A DNA stretch of 64,000 nucleotides from Aquanectria penicillioides (GCA_003415625.1 PYIU01000001.1:992001-1056000), one strand, 5' to 3'. Counted from the first letter of the stretch, positions 23,601-37,981 are shown. Translations and numbers: made by a program. The notes: a model not told the origin generated them from the sequence alone.

Positions 23601-26600
23601 TTACAACCTGGCGAAAGCTTTTACGATGTTCTCTTTGCATACCAAGAATCTCTCGAAAGCTCTGCACGTTCGAGCAATCTTGTCAAGGAGACGAGACATC
23701 TCGATCGCCTTGAAATCCCTGCACTCTTCGAGGTTGAGCCAACAGGAGACGGGTTCGCCCTGCAAGTGACGTATCGTCCAGGTGTCGTTCCCTCAGCGGT
23801 TGTTGACCACATTGTGGAGCAGTTCGAGGCCGTGTGCCTCTCGCTCCTTGAGGATTCTGCTAAGACCATTAAGATGACGGTGAGGAATCTCAATGTTCGC
23901 CCGTCGACGCACAACGTTGCGCCCGTTGAGCAAGACCAACTACTGGACCTGGCCAAGGGATTCGAGGCCATCGCTTCGAAAACTCCCGAGCTTGACGCGC
24001 TCTGCTTCGCGACTCAGCTTGTGGGAGAACGCAAAGTTACAACCATGACGTACCAAGAGTTGAACAATGCGGCCAACCAGCTTGCCTGGCACTTAAAAGC
24101 AACCGGCACTGGTGTTGGTGATGTGATTGCCATCATTATGGACAAATCACCAAGCTTGTACACGTCCATTCTCGCCGTTGTAAAAGTAGGCGGTGCATAT
24201 CTTCCTATCCTCCCCTCTACCCCCGTCGCTCGCATCGAAGAGGTTTTGAAGCAAGCCGATGTCAAGCATTGCCTTGTAAACGACGCGTCGCTTCACTCTG
24301 TCCTCTCTTCTTCTAAAAGTGGCCTGATCAATTTCGATTCAGCCCCTGTAGCTGAGCAATCAACATCCAACCTCAATATCGCGATTGATGGGTCTCGATT
24401 AGCCTACGTCATTTACACGTCTGGAACGACGGGTGTGCCCAAGGGCGTAGCACTGGAGCACAACAATATCATGTCCAACCTGGCAGTGCTCAGCTCAATG
24501 TACCCCGTTAGCTCAAGAGACCAAGGTCGATTACTCCAGACTTGTTCGCAGGCCTTTGACGTGTCCGTGTTTGAAATCTTTTACGCCTGGCACATGGGTA
24601 TGTGCCTTTGCTCAGGCATGAACGACACGCTTTTTGAGGATCTTGAAAACTCCATTCGCGAGTTGGAAGCTACGCATCTAAGCATGACCCCGACTGTCGC
24701 TTCTCTCATTGATCCGGCCAATATTCCCAGCGTGGAATTCTTGGTAACGGCAGGCGAGGCAATGACACAGTCAGTGCTTGATAAATGGCACCGACAACTG
24801 TGGCAAGGGTATGGGCCCTCGGAGGTGACAAACATCTGCACCGTCAAGAAGATGACCCCCCACGAGCATATTGAGCACCTAGGACATGGGCTGCCAAACT
24901 CATCAACGTTTGTTCTCTCCCCCGAGACCCTAGATCTGTCTCCTCTCGGCTGGGCTGGAGAGTTATGCTTTGGTGGCCCCCAGGTCGCCCAGGGCTACCT
25001 GAACAAGCCCGATCTGACGTCGGAAAAGTTTGTCCAGCATCCTCAGTACGGCAGAATCTACCGGACCGGCGATTTTGGCCGAATGCTGCCCGATGGATCC
25101 CTCGTTTTCCTTGGCCGCATAGACAGCCAACTCAAGCTAAGAGGGCAGAGAATCGAGGCTAATGAAATCAATAGTGTTGCCACATCCACTGGGCTGGCGA
25201 GCTCTGCCGTGACCATCTTGGCCCGGCGGGAGGCTACAGCAGCGGAGCAGCTGGTCTTGTTCTACGCAGCGCAAAACGGTCCTGCCGAGTTCCGCGAGCT
25301 CGAGGCCAATTCAGAGACTCATCGATCACTGTTTGCCCTTTTGCAATCACGACTGCCAGGCTACATGGTTCCTTCATATCTGATCCCCATGTCCACTATT
25401 CCCCTGACTCCCAGTGGCAAGGTCGATCAGCGCCGTCTGCAGGCTTGTTTTGAGAGCCTTGGACAGAAATACCTTGAGGCCGTTTCGGCTTCTTCTCAGC
25501 ACTCTCATGATGACGGTGACTGGACCACAACGGAGACTGTCATTGCCGATGCGGTTGCAAGCTCGACTAACGCATTGAGAGAGGATGTGGGAAGATGGAC
25601 CCCACTCACGATGCTGGGCGTGGACTCCATCTCTGCAATTCAACTTAGCCGCGAGCTAGGTGCGAAGCTGCAGAAACGAGTAGCCGTCTCGGAGATTCTG
25701 CGACACCCCACCGTCGCACAGCTGGCGCGGCATCTTTGCGACGAATCTCAAAGCCAAGGCGAGGCCAAGGCCATCGAATTCTTCCCAGCCTCGTTTATTA
25801 ATTCAGTTAGAGACAACTTTTCTCAACACGGCAAAACAATTGAGGCGGTGCTACCTTGTATGCCTCTTCAGGAGGCTATGCTCTCGCGGGGCCAGAGCAG
25901 TTACTACAACAAGGTGCTTCTCCGTCTCCATGTCGAGCCAGAGGTTATTAAAGGTTACTGGAAGATCATGGCTGAACGACATGAGATCTTGAGAACTTGC
26001 TTCATCACTACCTCGGATTCCCAGAGACCGATTGCGCAGGTTGTTCTCAAAGAGTGCGAGATCCCCTGGATGAAATTGGACGTGAGCGAGCCGTCATTCG
26101 ATGGAGCGGTCGAGCAACACCTCAAGACACTTCCTGACCCCATTGATTCACACAGGCCACCCATATCTCTTGCCCTGCTGCGATACAGAGGATCGGTGTT
26201 CCTGTCGTTCATCTGCCACCATGCCCTATACGATGCCGTGGCCATGGAGCGTCTTCTTAAGGAGGTAGAGGCTCTAGCTGGCGGCGCCGAGCTGCCCGCA
26301 CCAGTATCTTACCAGAACTTTTTGCAAATAGCCATGGAGCTACCTGTGGATGTGGAGCAATTCTGGTTGGACCACTTTCACGGTTACCGTCCATCGAGCC
26401 TATTCTCAGGCATGGCCAACGAGATGGACCAGTGTACCCACACAACCTCCCTAGATCTTCCATTGACGGAGCTTCAAACGCGCATCAAGAACTTGGGCAC
26501 GTCATTGCTCTCTGTTTGTCAATCTAGCTGGGCTCACGTTCTCTCTATGGCCCACGGAAGGCCCGATGTTTGCTTCGGCAACGTCGTGAGCGGTCGCACG

Positions 26601-29600
26601 CTCAGCATGGACGGCCTCGACAGATTGGTGGCTCCTTGCTTCAACACCATTCCGGTTCGAGCTGACTTTGCGACAAACTGGAGTAATATTGAGCTGGTGA
26701 AACACTTGCAAAAAATGAACACGGAGCTCCTGGCCTACCAGTTTACTCCCCTGCGTCTGATTCAAAAAAAGATCAACCGCGCGGGCAGACATCTCTTTGA
26801 TACGCTTCTCCTTGTGCAAAAGCCACTGCAGGATATTGATAACAAGGTGTGGACCCTGGAAGGCGATTCAGGAGAGATGGACATCCCTCTGGTCTGTGAG
26901 GTTGTTCCATGCCCAAGCTTGAACTCGCTTGTTATCAACATCCATCGCGACATGAGCAGCGTGTCGGGTGATGTGGCCACAGCCTTGGCCGATGCTTTTA
27001 AGTTCCTGCTCAAGGCGACTGTCATTTCTCCACATGCGACCATTCTGGGCAAGGAACGTTTGCCGACGGCTCTCACCGCGGGACTAAGCACTCTTCGGCC
27101 CCGACAGGAAAGGGCCGAAGTCTCCGGCTTCTCTCAAGGCTCCGATGGCGAGTGGAGCAGCCTCGAGGTTCATGTCCGTCGCGTCCTCTCGCGACTTTCT
27201 GGCGTTGCGGAGACCCAAATTCACCGTCGCACGACCATCTTCCAGCTTGGTTTGGATAGCATTAACGCTGTCCAGATCGCATCAATTCTCCGCCAAGAAG
27301 GCTTCAATGTCTCTTCATCTGACGTGATCGAGTGTCCCAGCTGCGCAAAGATTGCGGCCAAGCTGCTTGAGAACTCAACGCAAAAGGAGGTAGTTTCTCA
27401 GCATCTGTACGACTTTAGGCAGTTCTCGCGACAAGTTTCATCAGAAATCACGGCCAAGTTGCCAACCAATGCTCAAGTTGAGGCGGTGCTGCCCTGCACG
27501 CCCGTCCAGTGTGCTATGATTGCGTCCTTCCTCCAGTCCAACGGAGGTAACTACCTCAATGCCGTTCGGTACGAGGTCGACCAAGGCGTCAATGTTGATG
27601 ACCTAAAGGAAGCATGGAAAACGCTCCAGGCAAGCCACCCTATGCTCCGCACAGGCTTTGTCCCTGTGAACCACGGCGAAGCCTCATTCGCCATGGTGAG
27701 ATATCAATCCGGATCAACAACGCTTCCGGTTGAGATTTGCCAAATCTCCCAGGATCAAAGTGTAGACCTGCTCTATCAAAAGAAGGAACTGGCGATGATT
27801 GTTCAAAACTCCTTGCAATTACCTCCATGGAAGGTTTTGCTTGCCCAGAATGATGGTCAGACTACCATGAACCTCGTTATTCATCATGCTCTCTACGATG
27901 CTCCATCACTTCATTTTATGTTCGAAGAGCTTGCAAGGCTACTAAATAAGCAAGCGCCACATGGCTTCCCAGCTGTTGAGCTAGCTTTATCAACCATCTT
28001 GAGCAATACCCTGGGCGACAAAGACCAGGAGAGGCAGTTCTGGGAGGCAAAGGCAAGCCAGACAGTTGTCAACAAGTTTCCCATCATGACTCCTCTGCGC
28101 ATTGACGAACGAATCATCAAGGCGGATGCCATCTTCTCGTCATTGCCCTTCTCCAACTTGCAGCAGGCAACACAAACCTCAAACATCTCAATCCAGGCAG
28201 CTATTCAAGCCGCATGGACGCGGGTGCTCTCTTCGTACCTGGGGGAAAGCTCCGTTGTTTTTGGCGTCGCCTTGTCTGGCAGAACCACAGACGAGACAAA
28301 GGATGCAGCATTCCCCTGCTTGAACACCATCCCAATTGTAGCCTGCAACAATGCCTCGAATGAAGACCTGCTGAAGTACATGATGGAATACAATCAACAT
28401 CTTCATAAGCACCAGTTTTCGCCGCTGAGTCAGGTCCAGAAATGGCTTGGCCATCCAGCGGGAACCATCTTTGATACCCTCATTGCCTACCAAAAGATGG
28501 ACACTGATGAGCTGGCTGTGGTCCCCTGGAAAGCTGTAGCGGACGAGGCCATGGTAGAATACCCCGTTTCGCTAGAGATCGAACCTGTTGAAAACGATCA
28601 ACTTCGTCTCTGCATCACTTACTACAGTGATGTTCTCCCTCAACCACAGGCCAAGCTCCTAGTTGAGCAATTCGACTTGGCCTTGGCCCATATCGCTTGC
28701 AACCCTGCCGGCCATGAAGATGATAGCTACAACAAGGCTCGCCAGCTCTATTCAATCCTGTCAGCAGATGCGACCACCCTCAATGCCCCAGTCAAGCTTC
28801 TTCACGAATTTGTTGAGACAGGTGTGGTTGCAAACCCAGACAAGACGGCTCTGGAGTTTGTTTCTGGATTCGACGGCGAAACGCCAATCAAGCAGCAATG
28901 GACCTATAAGGAGTTTGATTGCCTAGGAAACAAGGTGGCAGACATGCTGAAAGACAAGGCCGCCCCCGGAAGCATTGTAGCAATTCACTTTGACAAGTGC
29001 CCTGAGGCCTACTTTTCTATCCTTGGTATTCTCAAAGCTGGATGTTCATTCGTGGCCCTGGACCCCACTGCACCAGTTGCACGAAAGCAGTTCATTGTGG
29101 AAGATTCCAAAGCTCCTTGCTTCCTAACAACCAACCCGGATTCTCTTGGCTTTGAGGTTGAGTGCTTGGTTGTGTCAATTGACAAGAATGCCCTTGAAGC
29201 ACTACCCGTGCCACAGCCCACATACAAGCCAGATATTTCACCCTCAAACACTTGCTATTGCCTCTACACCTCAGGAACCACCGGCACACCTAAGGGATGT
29301 GAAATCACGCATGACAATGCTGTGGAGGCCATGATGGCTTTCCAAGAGCTATTCAAGGGACACTGGGAATCAGACTCGCGATGGCTGCAATTTGCATCGC
29401 TCCATTTTGATGTTTCAGTTCTCGAGCAATACTGGAGTTGGTCCGTAGGCATGGCAGTCGTCGCTGCTCCAAAGGACCTCATTCTTGATGACCTTACTGC
29501 TGCCATCAACCGATTGGACATTACTCACATTGACCTAACCCCCAGTCTGGCTCGTCTCACGCACCCTGATGAAGTCCCTAGCCTGTGCCGTGGCGTCTTC

Positions 29601-32600
29601 ATCACTGGTGGTGAGCAGCTCAAGCAGGAGATCTTGGATGTCTGGGGGCCCAAGGCCGTCATTTACAACGCGTACGGCCCGACCGAGGCCACCATTGGTG
29701 TGACCATGTACCAACGCGTCCCCATCAACGGTCGCCCAAGCAACATCGGACAGCAGTTCCCCAATGTTGGCTCCTACATCTTCCGACAGGGAACAGAGAT
29801 CCCCGTCATTCGCGGCGGAGTAGGCGAGCTGTGTGTCTCGGGCAAGTTGGTTGGCAAGGGCTACCTGAACCGACCCGAGCTCACCGAGGAGCGCTTCCCG
29901 ACTCTTAAGGAATTTGGTGAGAGGATTTATAGGACTGGAGATCTCGTGAGAGTTCTTCATGACGGATGCTTTGACTTCCTGGGTCGTGCTGATGACCAAG
30001 TTAAACTCCGTGGACAGCGACTGGAGATTGCCGAGATCAACCATGCAATTCGCACTGGTGCAAGTGAGATTCATGACGTGGCTACCATTGTGACACGACA
30101 TGGAACAAGCGGCAAGGATGTCCTAGTATCCTTTGTCGTAGGCCAGAAGTCAAAGGATGAGAAGCTTCGAGTCCTCACGGATGACGAAGGACTAGGAGCC
30201 AAAGCTAAAGAGGCTTGTCGTTCGCGTCTTCCAGGCTACATGGTTCCGACATATGTTTTCTCGCTTCCTTACATCCCATTGTCTTCGAATAACAAGGCTG
30301 AGGTTAAAGAACTCAAGAAGCTGTTTGGCGAGCTTTCCCCTGAAGTTCTCATGCAACTTTCCCATGCTGCCTCGGCACCAGTTTCCTCCGCTGCAGTTGA
30401 GACCATGGGCAAACTTATCAACACATTGGCCGAGTTTAGCAACCTGAAGCCAGAGGACTTGAATTCTTCCACTAGCATATTTGACGTTGGTGTTGATTCC
30501 ATCACCGCGCTGAGACTCTCTGCTCTGCTTAAATCTCGTGGTTTCAAGTCAGCATCGCCAGCGGCGTTGCTCAAATACCCCGTAGTTGGAGATCTTGCCA
30601 ATTCCTTAGCTACAACAGCTGCCACACAACAGGACAAACTGGTTCGTGAAGTCAAGCAATCCATCCAGGCGTGTGGCCATAGATACCGCGGTGTCGTTTG
30701 CCGAAGTCTTGCAGTAAAGCCTGGAGACATCGAGTACATTTCCCCATGCTCCCCCCTCCAGCAGGGTATCATCTCCCGAACCATGACCACGGAGCCACGT
30801 GATGCCTATTTTAATACCTTTGAGCTCGAGCTGCATGAGAGCACATCCATTGAGCTACTACGTGCCGCTTGGGACGACTTGGCCCAATCGGAAGCCATCC
30901 TCAGAACAGCCTTTGTCCCGACGACCAATGGGTTCATCCAAGTGGCTTTGAAGAAGACTTCAACTCCTTGGGAGGGACAGACTCTTGAGAGTAACGACAT
31001 GCTTCGCAGCTATTTGGAAGAGACGAAGCAGGATTGGATTAACCACAACGCTTCAATCATTGCCACCCCACTTCGCCTCACCTTTGTTACAACGCCACAA
31101 TCCAAAAGACTTGCGATTCATATCTTCCACGCGCTTTATGATGGAAACAGCTTTGACCTTATGATGCAAAGACTTTTGGCAAAGTACGCTGGGAAGGAGA
31201 GCGTTTCTGGCCCATCATTCTTGGAAGCTCTTAGCCGTGGTCCATTGTTGAAATACGATAGTTGCAAGCCGTTCTGGGAGGAGCATCTTCGTGGCTGGTC
31301 CAACACACCTGTGCCTCAATTGGGAAAGCAAGAGGAGAACCAAGCCGTTACCTCTGTCCGACACGTTTCTGCTAAATTACTAGAGCCTGTACGTTCGTCA
31401 CAGAATGTTACCCTTCAAGCAGTTTCGTTGGCATTGTGGACCGCCACGCTACAAAACTTTGTAGCAAACCCCGCCACTATCGGTGTGATCGTGTCTGGCC
31501 GAGCAATTGAGCTAGCAAACGTCGAGCATACCGTGGGACCCCTATTCAATACGGTCCCCTTCTACTCCAAGTCTCTCCGGAAGCAGAGTTGGGCATCGCT
31601 GATCCGCCGATGTCATGAGTTTAACACGGCACTGCTTGACTTCCAGCACGTTCCTCTAAAGAACATTCAAAAATGGTGTTCGGGTGGCAAAGCTTTGTTC
31701 GATAACCTCTTCGCGTTCCAGATCGAGGCTCCTCAACATGATGAAACTACGCCGTGGCACATTGCGGACAACTATGGAAGCCCTGATTACCCCCTGGCTC
31801 TCGAGGTTGTCTCTACGCCAAATGGAGATTTGCGATTTACGCTTGTTTGCCAAGGCCATATCGCCACGGCCGCCAAACTAGAGGAGTTGCTCGACCAACT
31901 TGAGGGCAACATCAAACTGATGGAAACGGCCCCAGACGCTGAGGTCCCAGTTGCATACGAGCAAAACCCTATTGCTAGTAACGAAATTGTGGAGGATGTC
32001 GCCACAACAGTTGGACTTGAAAATTTCGAGTGGACGGAGAAGGCACGGGTGGTGCAGCAGGAAATTGCTCTTCTCGCGAGCGTGGCATCTGAGGAGGTTT
32101 CTGAGACAGTGACTGTTCTTGAGCTTGGCCTTGACAGCATTGATGTCATCAAACTGTCTGCCAAGCTCAAGAGACAAGGAATTACCCTGGCACCGTCCCA
32201 AATCATGCGTTGCCAAACAATCGCCAAAGTTATGGAAGAATTGAGCAAGTCGGGCTCAATTGAGTCTCAAATTACCAACTACCTGGACTCGCTTCAAGAC
32301 ACGAAACAGAAGCTGTGGAATCATTTGGAGCAATCAGGCGTCGACATGGCCAATGTCGAATCGACGCTGCCCCTACACCCCTCCAAGAATCCATGGTTGC
32401 GGGAATGATCCAGTCGGATTTCGAATCTTACTTCAACCATGATGTCCTCGCCGTTTCCGAGTCTGTGGATATCAAGGCGCTTGAGGCCGCTTGGCACGAA
32501 GTCGTCAACCGATCTTCCATTTTAAGGACAACATTCTTCGAAGTCGATAACCATGACCTCAACGTAGCCTACTGCCAGGTCGTTTCAAAGTCATTGGACC

Positions 32601-35323
32601 TTGATATCCGGCACATTGAGATGAACCAATTCGACGATGTTAAGCAAATCACTACCAAGGCAACCGAGCTTGCTAGAGATGGAAAGGCCCAAAAGTACCT
32701 ATTCCAGCTTGCTTTTGCGACCGTTGGATCCCAGCGATTTGTCGTTCTCTCAATTGCTCACGCTCTTTATGACGGCTGGTCACTCAGCCTACTCTTCCAG
32801 GATCTCCAGGCTGCTTACGAGGGCACCCAAATACACAGAACACCCGTTGAGTCGTTCCTCTCTCACATCGTCAGCGCGGAGGGATCAGAAGCCAAGGATT
32901 TCTGGAGCCAGTACCTAGAGGGTGCTGAGCCAACACTTATTCCTCTACAGCACAGATCTGCCGTCGCTGTAACCCAACTCCAGCGGAGAGAACAATCATC
33001 CAGTCTGCTGCTGTCACAAATTACATCATTCTGCAGGCAGCAGTCAATTAGCCTCCAAGCCCTGTGCCAAGCATCGTGGGCTATCATGCTCGCCCAGCAA
33101 ATACAGACGCTCGATGTCACATTTGGAGTCGTCGTCTCCGGGCGCGACTTTGATGGCGCCGAAAGCCTCATGTTCCCGACGATGAACACAATCGCACTCC
33201 GCTGTGTTCTTTCTGGGTCCCCATCGGCATTCCTCCGATACCTTGAAGAAAGCATGGGAGATATTCGCGAATTCCAGAATTACCCTCTCCGAAAGGCGCA
33301 GCTTGCTGCCAATGTCAATGGACAGGGCCTGTTCAACACCTTGTTCATCCTTCAGAGGTCTCCTGGAGCTGAGGCAACCGAGCCAATGCTGAAATCAGTT
33401 GACGGCTCATCAGCGACAGAGTATCCCCTCTGTGTCGAGGCTGAGGCGCTTGATGAATCACTGGTCTGGCGGGTTGCGTACCAGCCTGGTTACTGCCTGA
33501 CCGTAAACCCCGAAGAACTTGTCAAGACCCTGGACTTAATCATGCATTTCTTGATGACCTCGAATGCTTCAGATATTCTATCTTTCGAAGACCGTGCGGT
33601 CTCCATCTGTGGCATGCCTCCGATCCAATTGCAGGACAACTTCGCTTCCGAAGATGCCTCATTAAATGCGGACCAGGCTCATGAAAACGATGAATGGGAT
33701 CAAGTCTCATCCGAGATCCGAGAGACGCTCCACCAAGTGTCGGATGTCCCAGTGACCTCAATAAGGAAGTCTGACAACCTCTACAACCTCGGACTGGATT
33801 CTATCAGCGCCATCAAGGTGTCATCGCTGCTTCGCAAGAAGAGAATCAACCTGCGACTTCAAGACCTTATCAGAGGAACCAGCATCTCTCAGTGGGCTGA
33901 AATTGCAGCCACAGCCAGCCACAGCGAGAAAAGTAGCACTGTCGGCCCGGGTGCCTGGGAGCCGCCAACAGATATTGACACAGAAAAACTTCTTGCCAAT
34001 TTCGGACTCTCCAATCACCAGGTTGATATCCTGCCTGCTCTCCCCATGCAAGTGTACATGCTGAGTGCTTGGGAAAATGGAGAGGGATGTGTCTTCTACC
34101 CCGAGTTCCCATGCTCAATGGATAGCATAGTCGAACTGGCCACGATCCAGAGTGCCTGGGACAAGCTCGTCTCAGAGACCCCGCTCCTTAGGACATGCTT
34201 CATCGCCACAAGCTCGGGAGAGGTTCCATTCTTGCAGGTCGTGCTCAAAGAGCACCGCATTCCATTGAATCCGCCTGCGCAGGCAAATGAGTCAACGAAG
34301 CTCATTGAACCGTTGGTGAATGTCGCCATCGTCCAAAAGGAAGACAAGTCATGGACATTCCACCTCAAGATTCACCATGCTCTGTACGATGGTGTCAGTC
34401 TCCCAGCACTACTTCAGCGACTGTCAGATCTTCTAGAGGGTGCTGCCGTCAATACTGACCCTGAAATGACTCAGTGGAAGCAATTCAATCTCGACCAAGC
34501 ATCCCAGGCCGCTCGCGAGGCCAGAAAGGCCTTTTGGACTGAGTATCTAAAGGCCGCTCCTCAGATGAGCCTCCAGAATGTGCCCTCAGTTGATGTGAAG
34601 GAGCGAGTGTCCCACGTTTCTAAAGCTGCACTCTCTGACTTGGCAAACCTTCGAAAGATTGCTGCGCAGTCTGGCGTCTCCATCCAATCTATGTTCCTCG
34701 CAGCATATTCCAAGCTTCTGGCCAGGAAAGAGAACACCGCCGATGTTGTGTTCGGCATCTACCTCGCCAACCGGGCTACAGAGCATGGCTTGCCTTCAAC
34801 CTACCCAACTCTTAATCTCGTCCCACTGAGGGTCGCAGCCCCAGAAGGCCGATCGCTCATCGACGTGGCTGTGGCTATCCAGAGCGATATCCACCTCATT
34901 TCCTCCGAGGGGCGCGCGGATGTCGGTCTCTGGGAGATTACCAGCTGGATTGGCATTAAAATCACCTCATTTGTAAACTTCTTGAGTCTGCCGGATGAAC
35001 CAAAGGATAGCGGCAAACAACTCAAGCTGATGCCAGAAGAGGCCGCAGGAGGCTTTGTTGATGGGCCGGCCCCCCTCGCTTCCTACGCACAAATGCAGAA
35101 GAATGCTGTCAAGGATGATATTTCTGTACGTTGCAATAACGAAGAATTAACACTTTGCAAGGGTAACACTAACGTGACACAGATGGCGGTGGATATTGAG
35201 GCTTCGGTCCAGGACTCAGGTCTCGACATTGGCGTCTTTGGGTCGCGCCAGCAAGTGTCGAAGGACGAAGCCACAGGATTAGTCGCGGATCTTGTGTCTT
35301 ATCTTCAGGAAATTGGTAACTAA
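20689..35323 (+). CDS. sidC: Ferricrocin/ferrichrome-type siderophore nonribosomal peptide synthetase, one apparent frameshift
   Basis: The enzyme assembles a cyclic hydroxamate hexapeptide from Gly/Ser-type residues and three N5-acyl-N5-hydroxyornithines. Exons are 20689-21644, 21704-35125 and 35183-35323. One base is missing at about 32369-32376; with it the total is 14520 nt, 4839 aa. Approximate residues: A1 (YTSGSTGTPKG 173), T1 (GLDSL 558), C1 (HHAIYDGW 754), A2 (YTSGTTGVPKG 1222), T2 (1623), C2 (HHALYDA 1822), T3 (2168), C3 (HHALYDA 2377), A3 (YTSGTTGTPKG 2838), T4 (3247), C4 (FHALYDG 3710), T5 (3793), C5 (AHALYDG 4001), T6 (4348), C6 (HHALYDG 4540). All six T domains keep the phosphopantetheine Ser. 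C4 and C5 lack the first His of HHxxxDG but keep the catalytic second His. No TE domain; C6 would release and cyclise. Start: ATG at 20689, since the upstream in-frame codon at 20665 is GTG. Ferricrocin as product is inferred. Confidence 0.93.
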
Positions 35324-35598
35324 TTAGATGGGGTACACAAAATATCACGGCGTTGGGAGGACTTGTGTTATTGAGTCATGATGTTATGTGTTATGCAGTC
35401 AAGACTTAACGTTGGTTGATTCGATTCAATGTAATGCAATATTCAGTCCATCTTGTGGATAAAATGACCACGTTCCAACACTTAAACGCCATTATGATGC
35501 ATCTTTGTCCGATTCCTTGTATATGAGCCCATGTCTCGAGATTATCCAATGAAATGATCTGCCAGAGGCAGACTCCGATCCTGTTCTGTCGACTGCTT
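35324..35598. terminator. Convergent 3' intergenic region
   Basis: The 275 bp between the stop codons of the NRPS (plus) and the DUF1479 gene (minus) is AT-rich and must contain both polyadenylation regions. Individual signals were not resolved. Confidence 0.45.
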
Positions 35599-37981
35599 TC
35601 ACACGGAATAACCCATCATGGATTGATCCGGAAAGAGAATTATGTTCGCTAAACGGACAACTTCTGCTTCGGCATGCGAGCTTGACGACGCACTCATTAA
35701 ACTCTTTGTCTCGACTTCGGGTTCCATCTCAACATCCTCATCCTTGGGTTTCATTCTTTCAGCTGGCGGAGTACCGGCCCGAGTCCCAGCGACCTCCCAC
35801 GGAGCCAGGCCCATAGCTTGCAGAGCTGCGGGTCCGCCAACTTCGGCGATCTCCTTTTCGCCAGGTCTCGTTTCGGCATCCTCCAGCACCGTTCCTCGAC
35901 CGGTAGAGTCAAAATCTGGCCCTGGGTGACCTCTTTGAAAAGCCTTCCTTTGGCGGGCAAGGTATAGGGCGTTGGTCTGGGTCAAAGGCGCAGCGGGAAC
36001 ATACAGGAGCATGCTGACCTTGTCGCTGTCGTGACTGGGCGTCTTGAGTCCATAGTTGTTACTGGACAGATAATACGGCAGATCAGGGTGCCAGAAAATA
36101 TAGTCGCCAGGTTGAAGTGTGGGGAGGGTAATCATGCTTCCCCGCAAATGCAGGTGCGGATGCCAGTGCTCGGTGATTCTCTGTGCATGACCAGGAACGG
36201 CTCCATGAATGATTGAATCGGGGTCCCTTTCTAGTTTCCAGTTTTCGGGGGCAAGATATGCCTCCCACTCTGGCCCGCTCCTGGTCTCTGGGAGAGGCTT
36301 CCGGGTGCTGAAGAAGGGGCGCAGAAGGTAGTACGCCGTTGACAGTTTAGGGGAGGGGAGAAGTCGAACCATGCCGGGTTCAACTGTGGAGAGGGCCAGG
36401 ACACCCTGGAACATGCGGAAGATGGTACAGGCGGCATAGCCGTTGTAGAGGTCCATGGTAGCAGAAGCCCGGCTAGCGCACTCCCATGGGTCATGATCTT
36501 CCCAGCGGCCATGGAACACGTGGTTGTAGGTCCCTGCATGCTGGTAGCCGTCGGGTTCCCAGCGTTCCAGGGAGCCATTGTCGACCTGAGCGATGATGCC
36601 AGCGGAGGACTCTAGAGCGCTGATCCAGTCGTCTGCCGACTGCGGGGGTTCGAGAGGAGGGACATTGAGGTCGTGTGATTTCTTTTCCCCTGCCCCGTGC
36701 ACTCGCAAACGGTCTACATATGTAATTGGCAGCTTGGTAACGAGTCGGTCGTCTGGCGTAGTTTCCCAGAGGCCCATCATGAAGCGCTGGGCACTGAGAA
36801 CATTGGGGTGTGCTCGGGCGCGGACCTGCGCCGGGGTCCAGAAGAAGTCGAAGCAAGCGGGATCATGCTGCTGGACCTTGATGTGGCTCTTGCTGTTGAG
36901 GTACTGAATCGTCTCACGCACTGCGACATCAGCATCGCACTTGGGGACGACCCTACGTAGGACTCCGACGCCGTATCGACGGAGATCGCGGCCGAAGCGA
37001 GCAGTTTGTGTGGGGTCATCGATGTCAGAAAATTCGATGGATGGTATAAGGTGAGCGCCGAGAGACTCAATGTGGTCGACCTCGGCACGGAGAGCATTGA
37101 GGAGGCGAGTCCAGCTAGCTTCGAGCTCGACCTCGTGACCACGGATCAAGTTGCGCTTGATTCGAGCGAAGCGTGAAGGCAATGGGACAGGTTCGGGGCC
37201 CCAAAAGGACAATACGGGAGAGTCCTTTTCGACTGCGGCGGCGGTGGCGGCGGCTGTCATGCTGGCAGAAGCTGAGGAGGACTTTGAGGAAGCTGTCGGC
37301 GTGACACCAGTGGCGGTGGGGGCCTTCAGGTTTGAGGAAGCCGGCGATGCAGCAGAGGATGAAGGGCCAGCTGAATTTTGCGCTATATTTGCAACTTTAG
37401 CAATATCAGCAGCCAAGGGCGAGGAGTCCATGGCGGAGGATCCCGCCACGACCGGCGCTGGTTGTGGAGTTGAGGCCATCGCGGAAGGCCTCGACGCCGC
37501 TGCCTTTGCTGCTGCAGCCTGCGAGTTTGCGATTGCTGCCGCGACGGCTGCGGCCAGCGTCTTTGTTGTAGTAACTGAGGAGGAGGCCGAGGCCGAGGCG
37601 GAAAGAGTTGCTCGGTGCCGGGTTTTCGTGATTCGGCCAGTTTGCGTCTGGTTAATTGCGTGCGTGAGAGATCGCGCGTGGCCCGGCGTCGTTGCTGCTG
37701 CTTTCGCTGTTGCTGTCGGTGTTGCTGGAGCTGGAGCTGGAGCTGGGGCTGTGGTGGGCGGCGTGACTTTTACGGGCGACGGCTGTGGGCTGTGATGATG
37801 GTACGAGGGGCTTGTAATATTATCCGGAGGTGCTGGGTAGGAGCGGGAAACTGCGCTCCTGCCCTGTCGGGTTGCTGCCACATGTGTCCCATTTGGCAAG
37901 AAGCCCCCTCCATCAGCGTGCTCACTTGCGACTCCGGGTGGTGCTGATGCCGAAGTCAATGCCGCCTGGGGCCCCGACATG

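Noticed and set aside
37151..37795. 214-codon plus-strand ORF over the DUF1479 N-terminal region
   Set aside because: Ala/Val/Gly-rich shadow of the GC-rich repeat region; no independent support.
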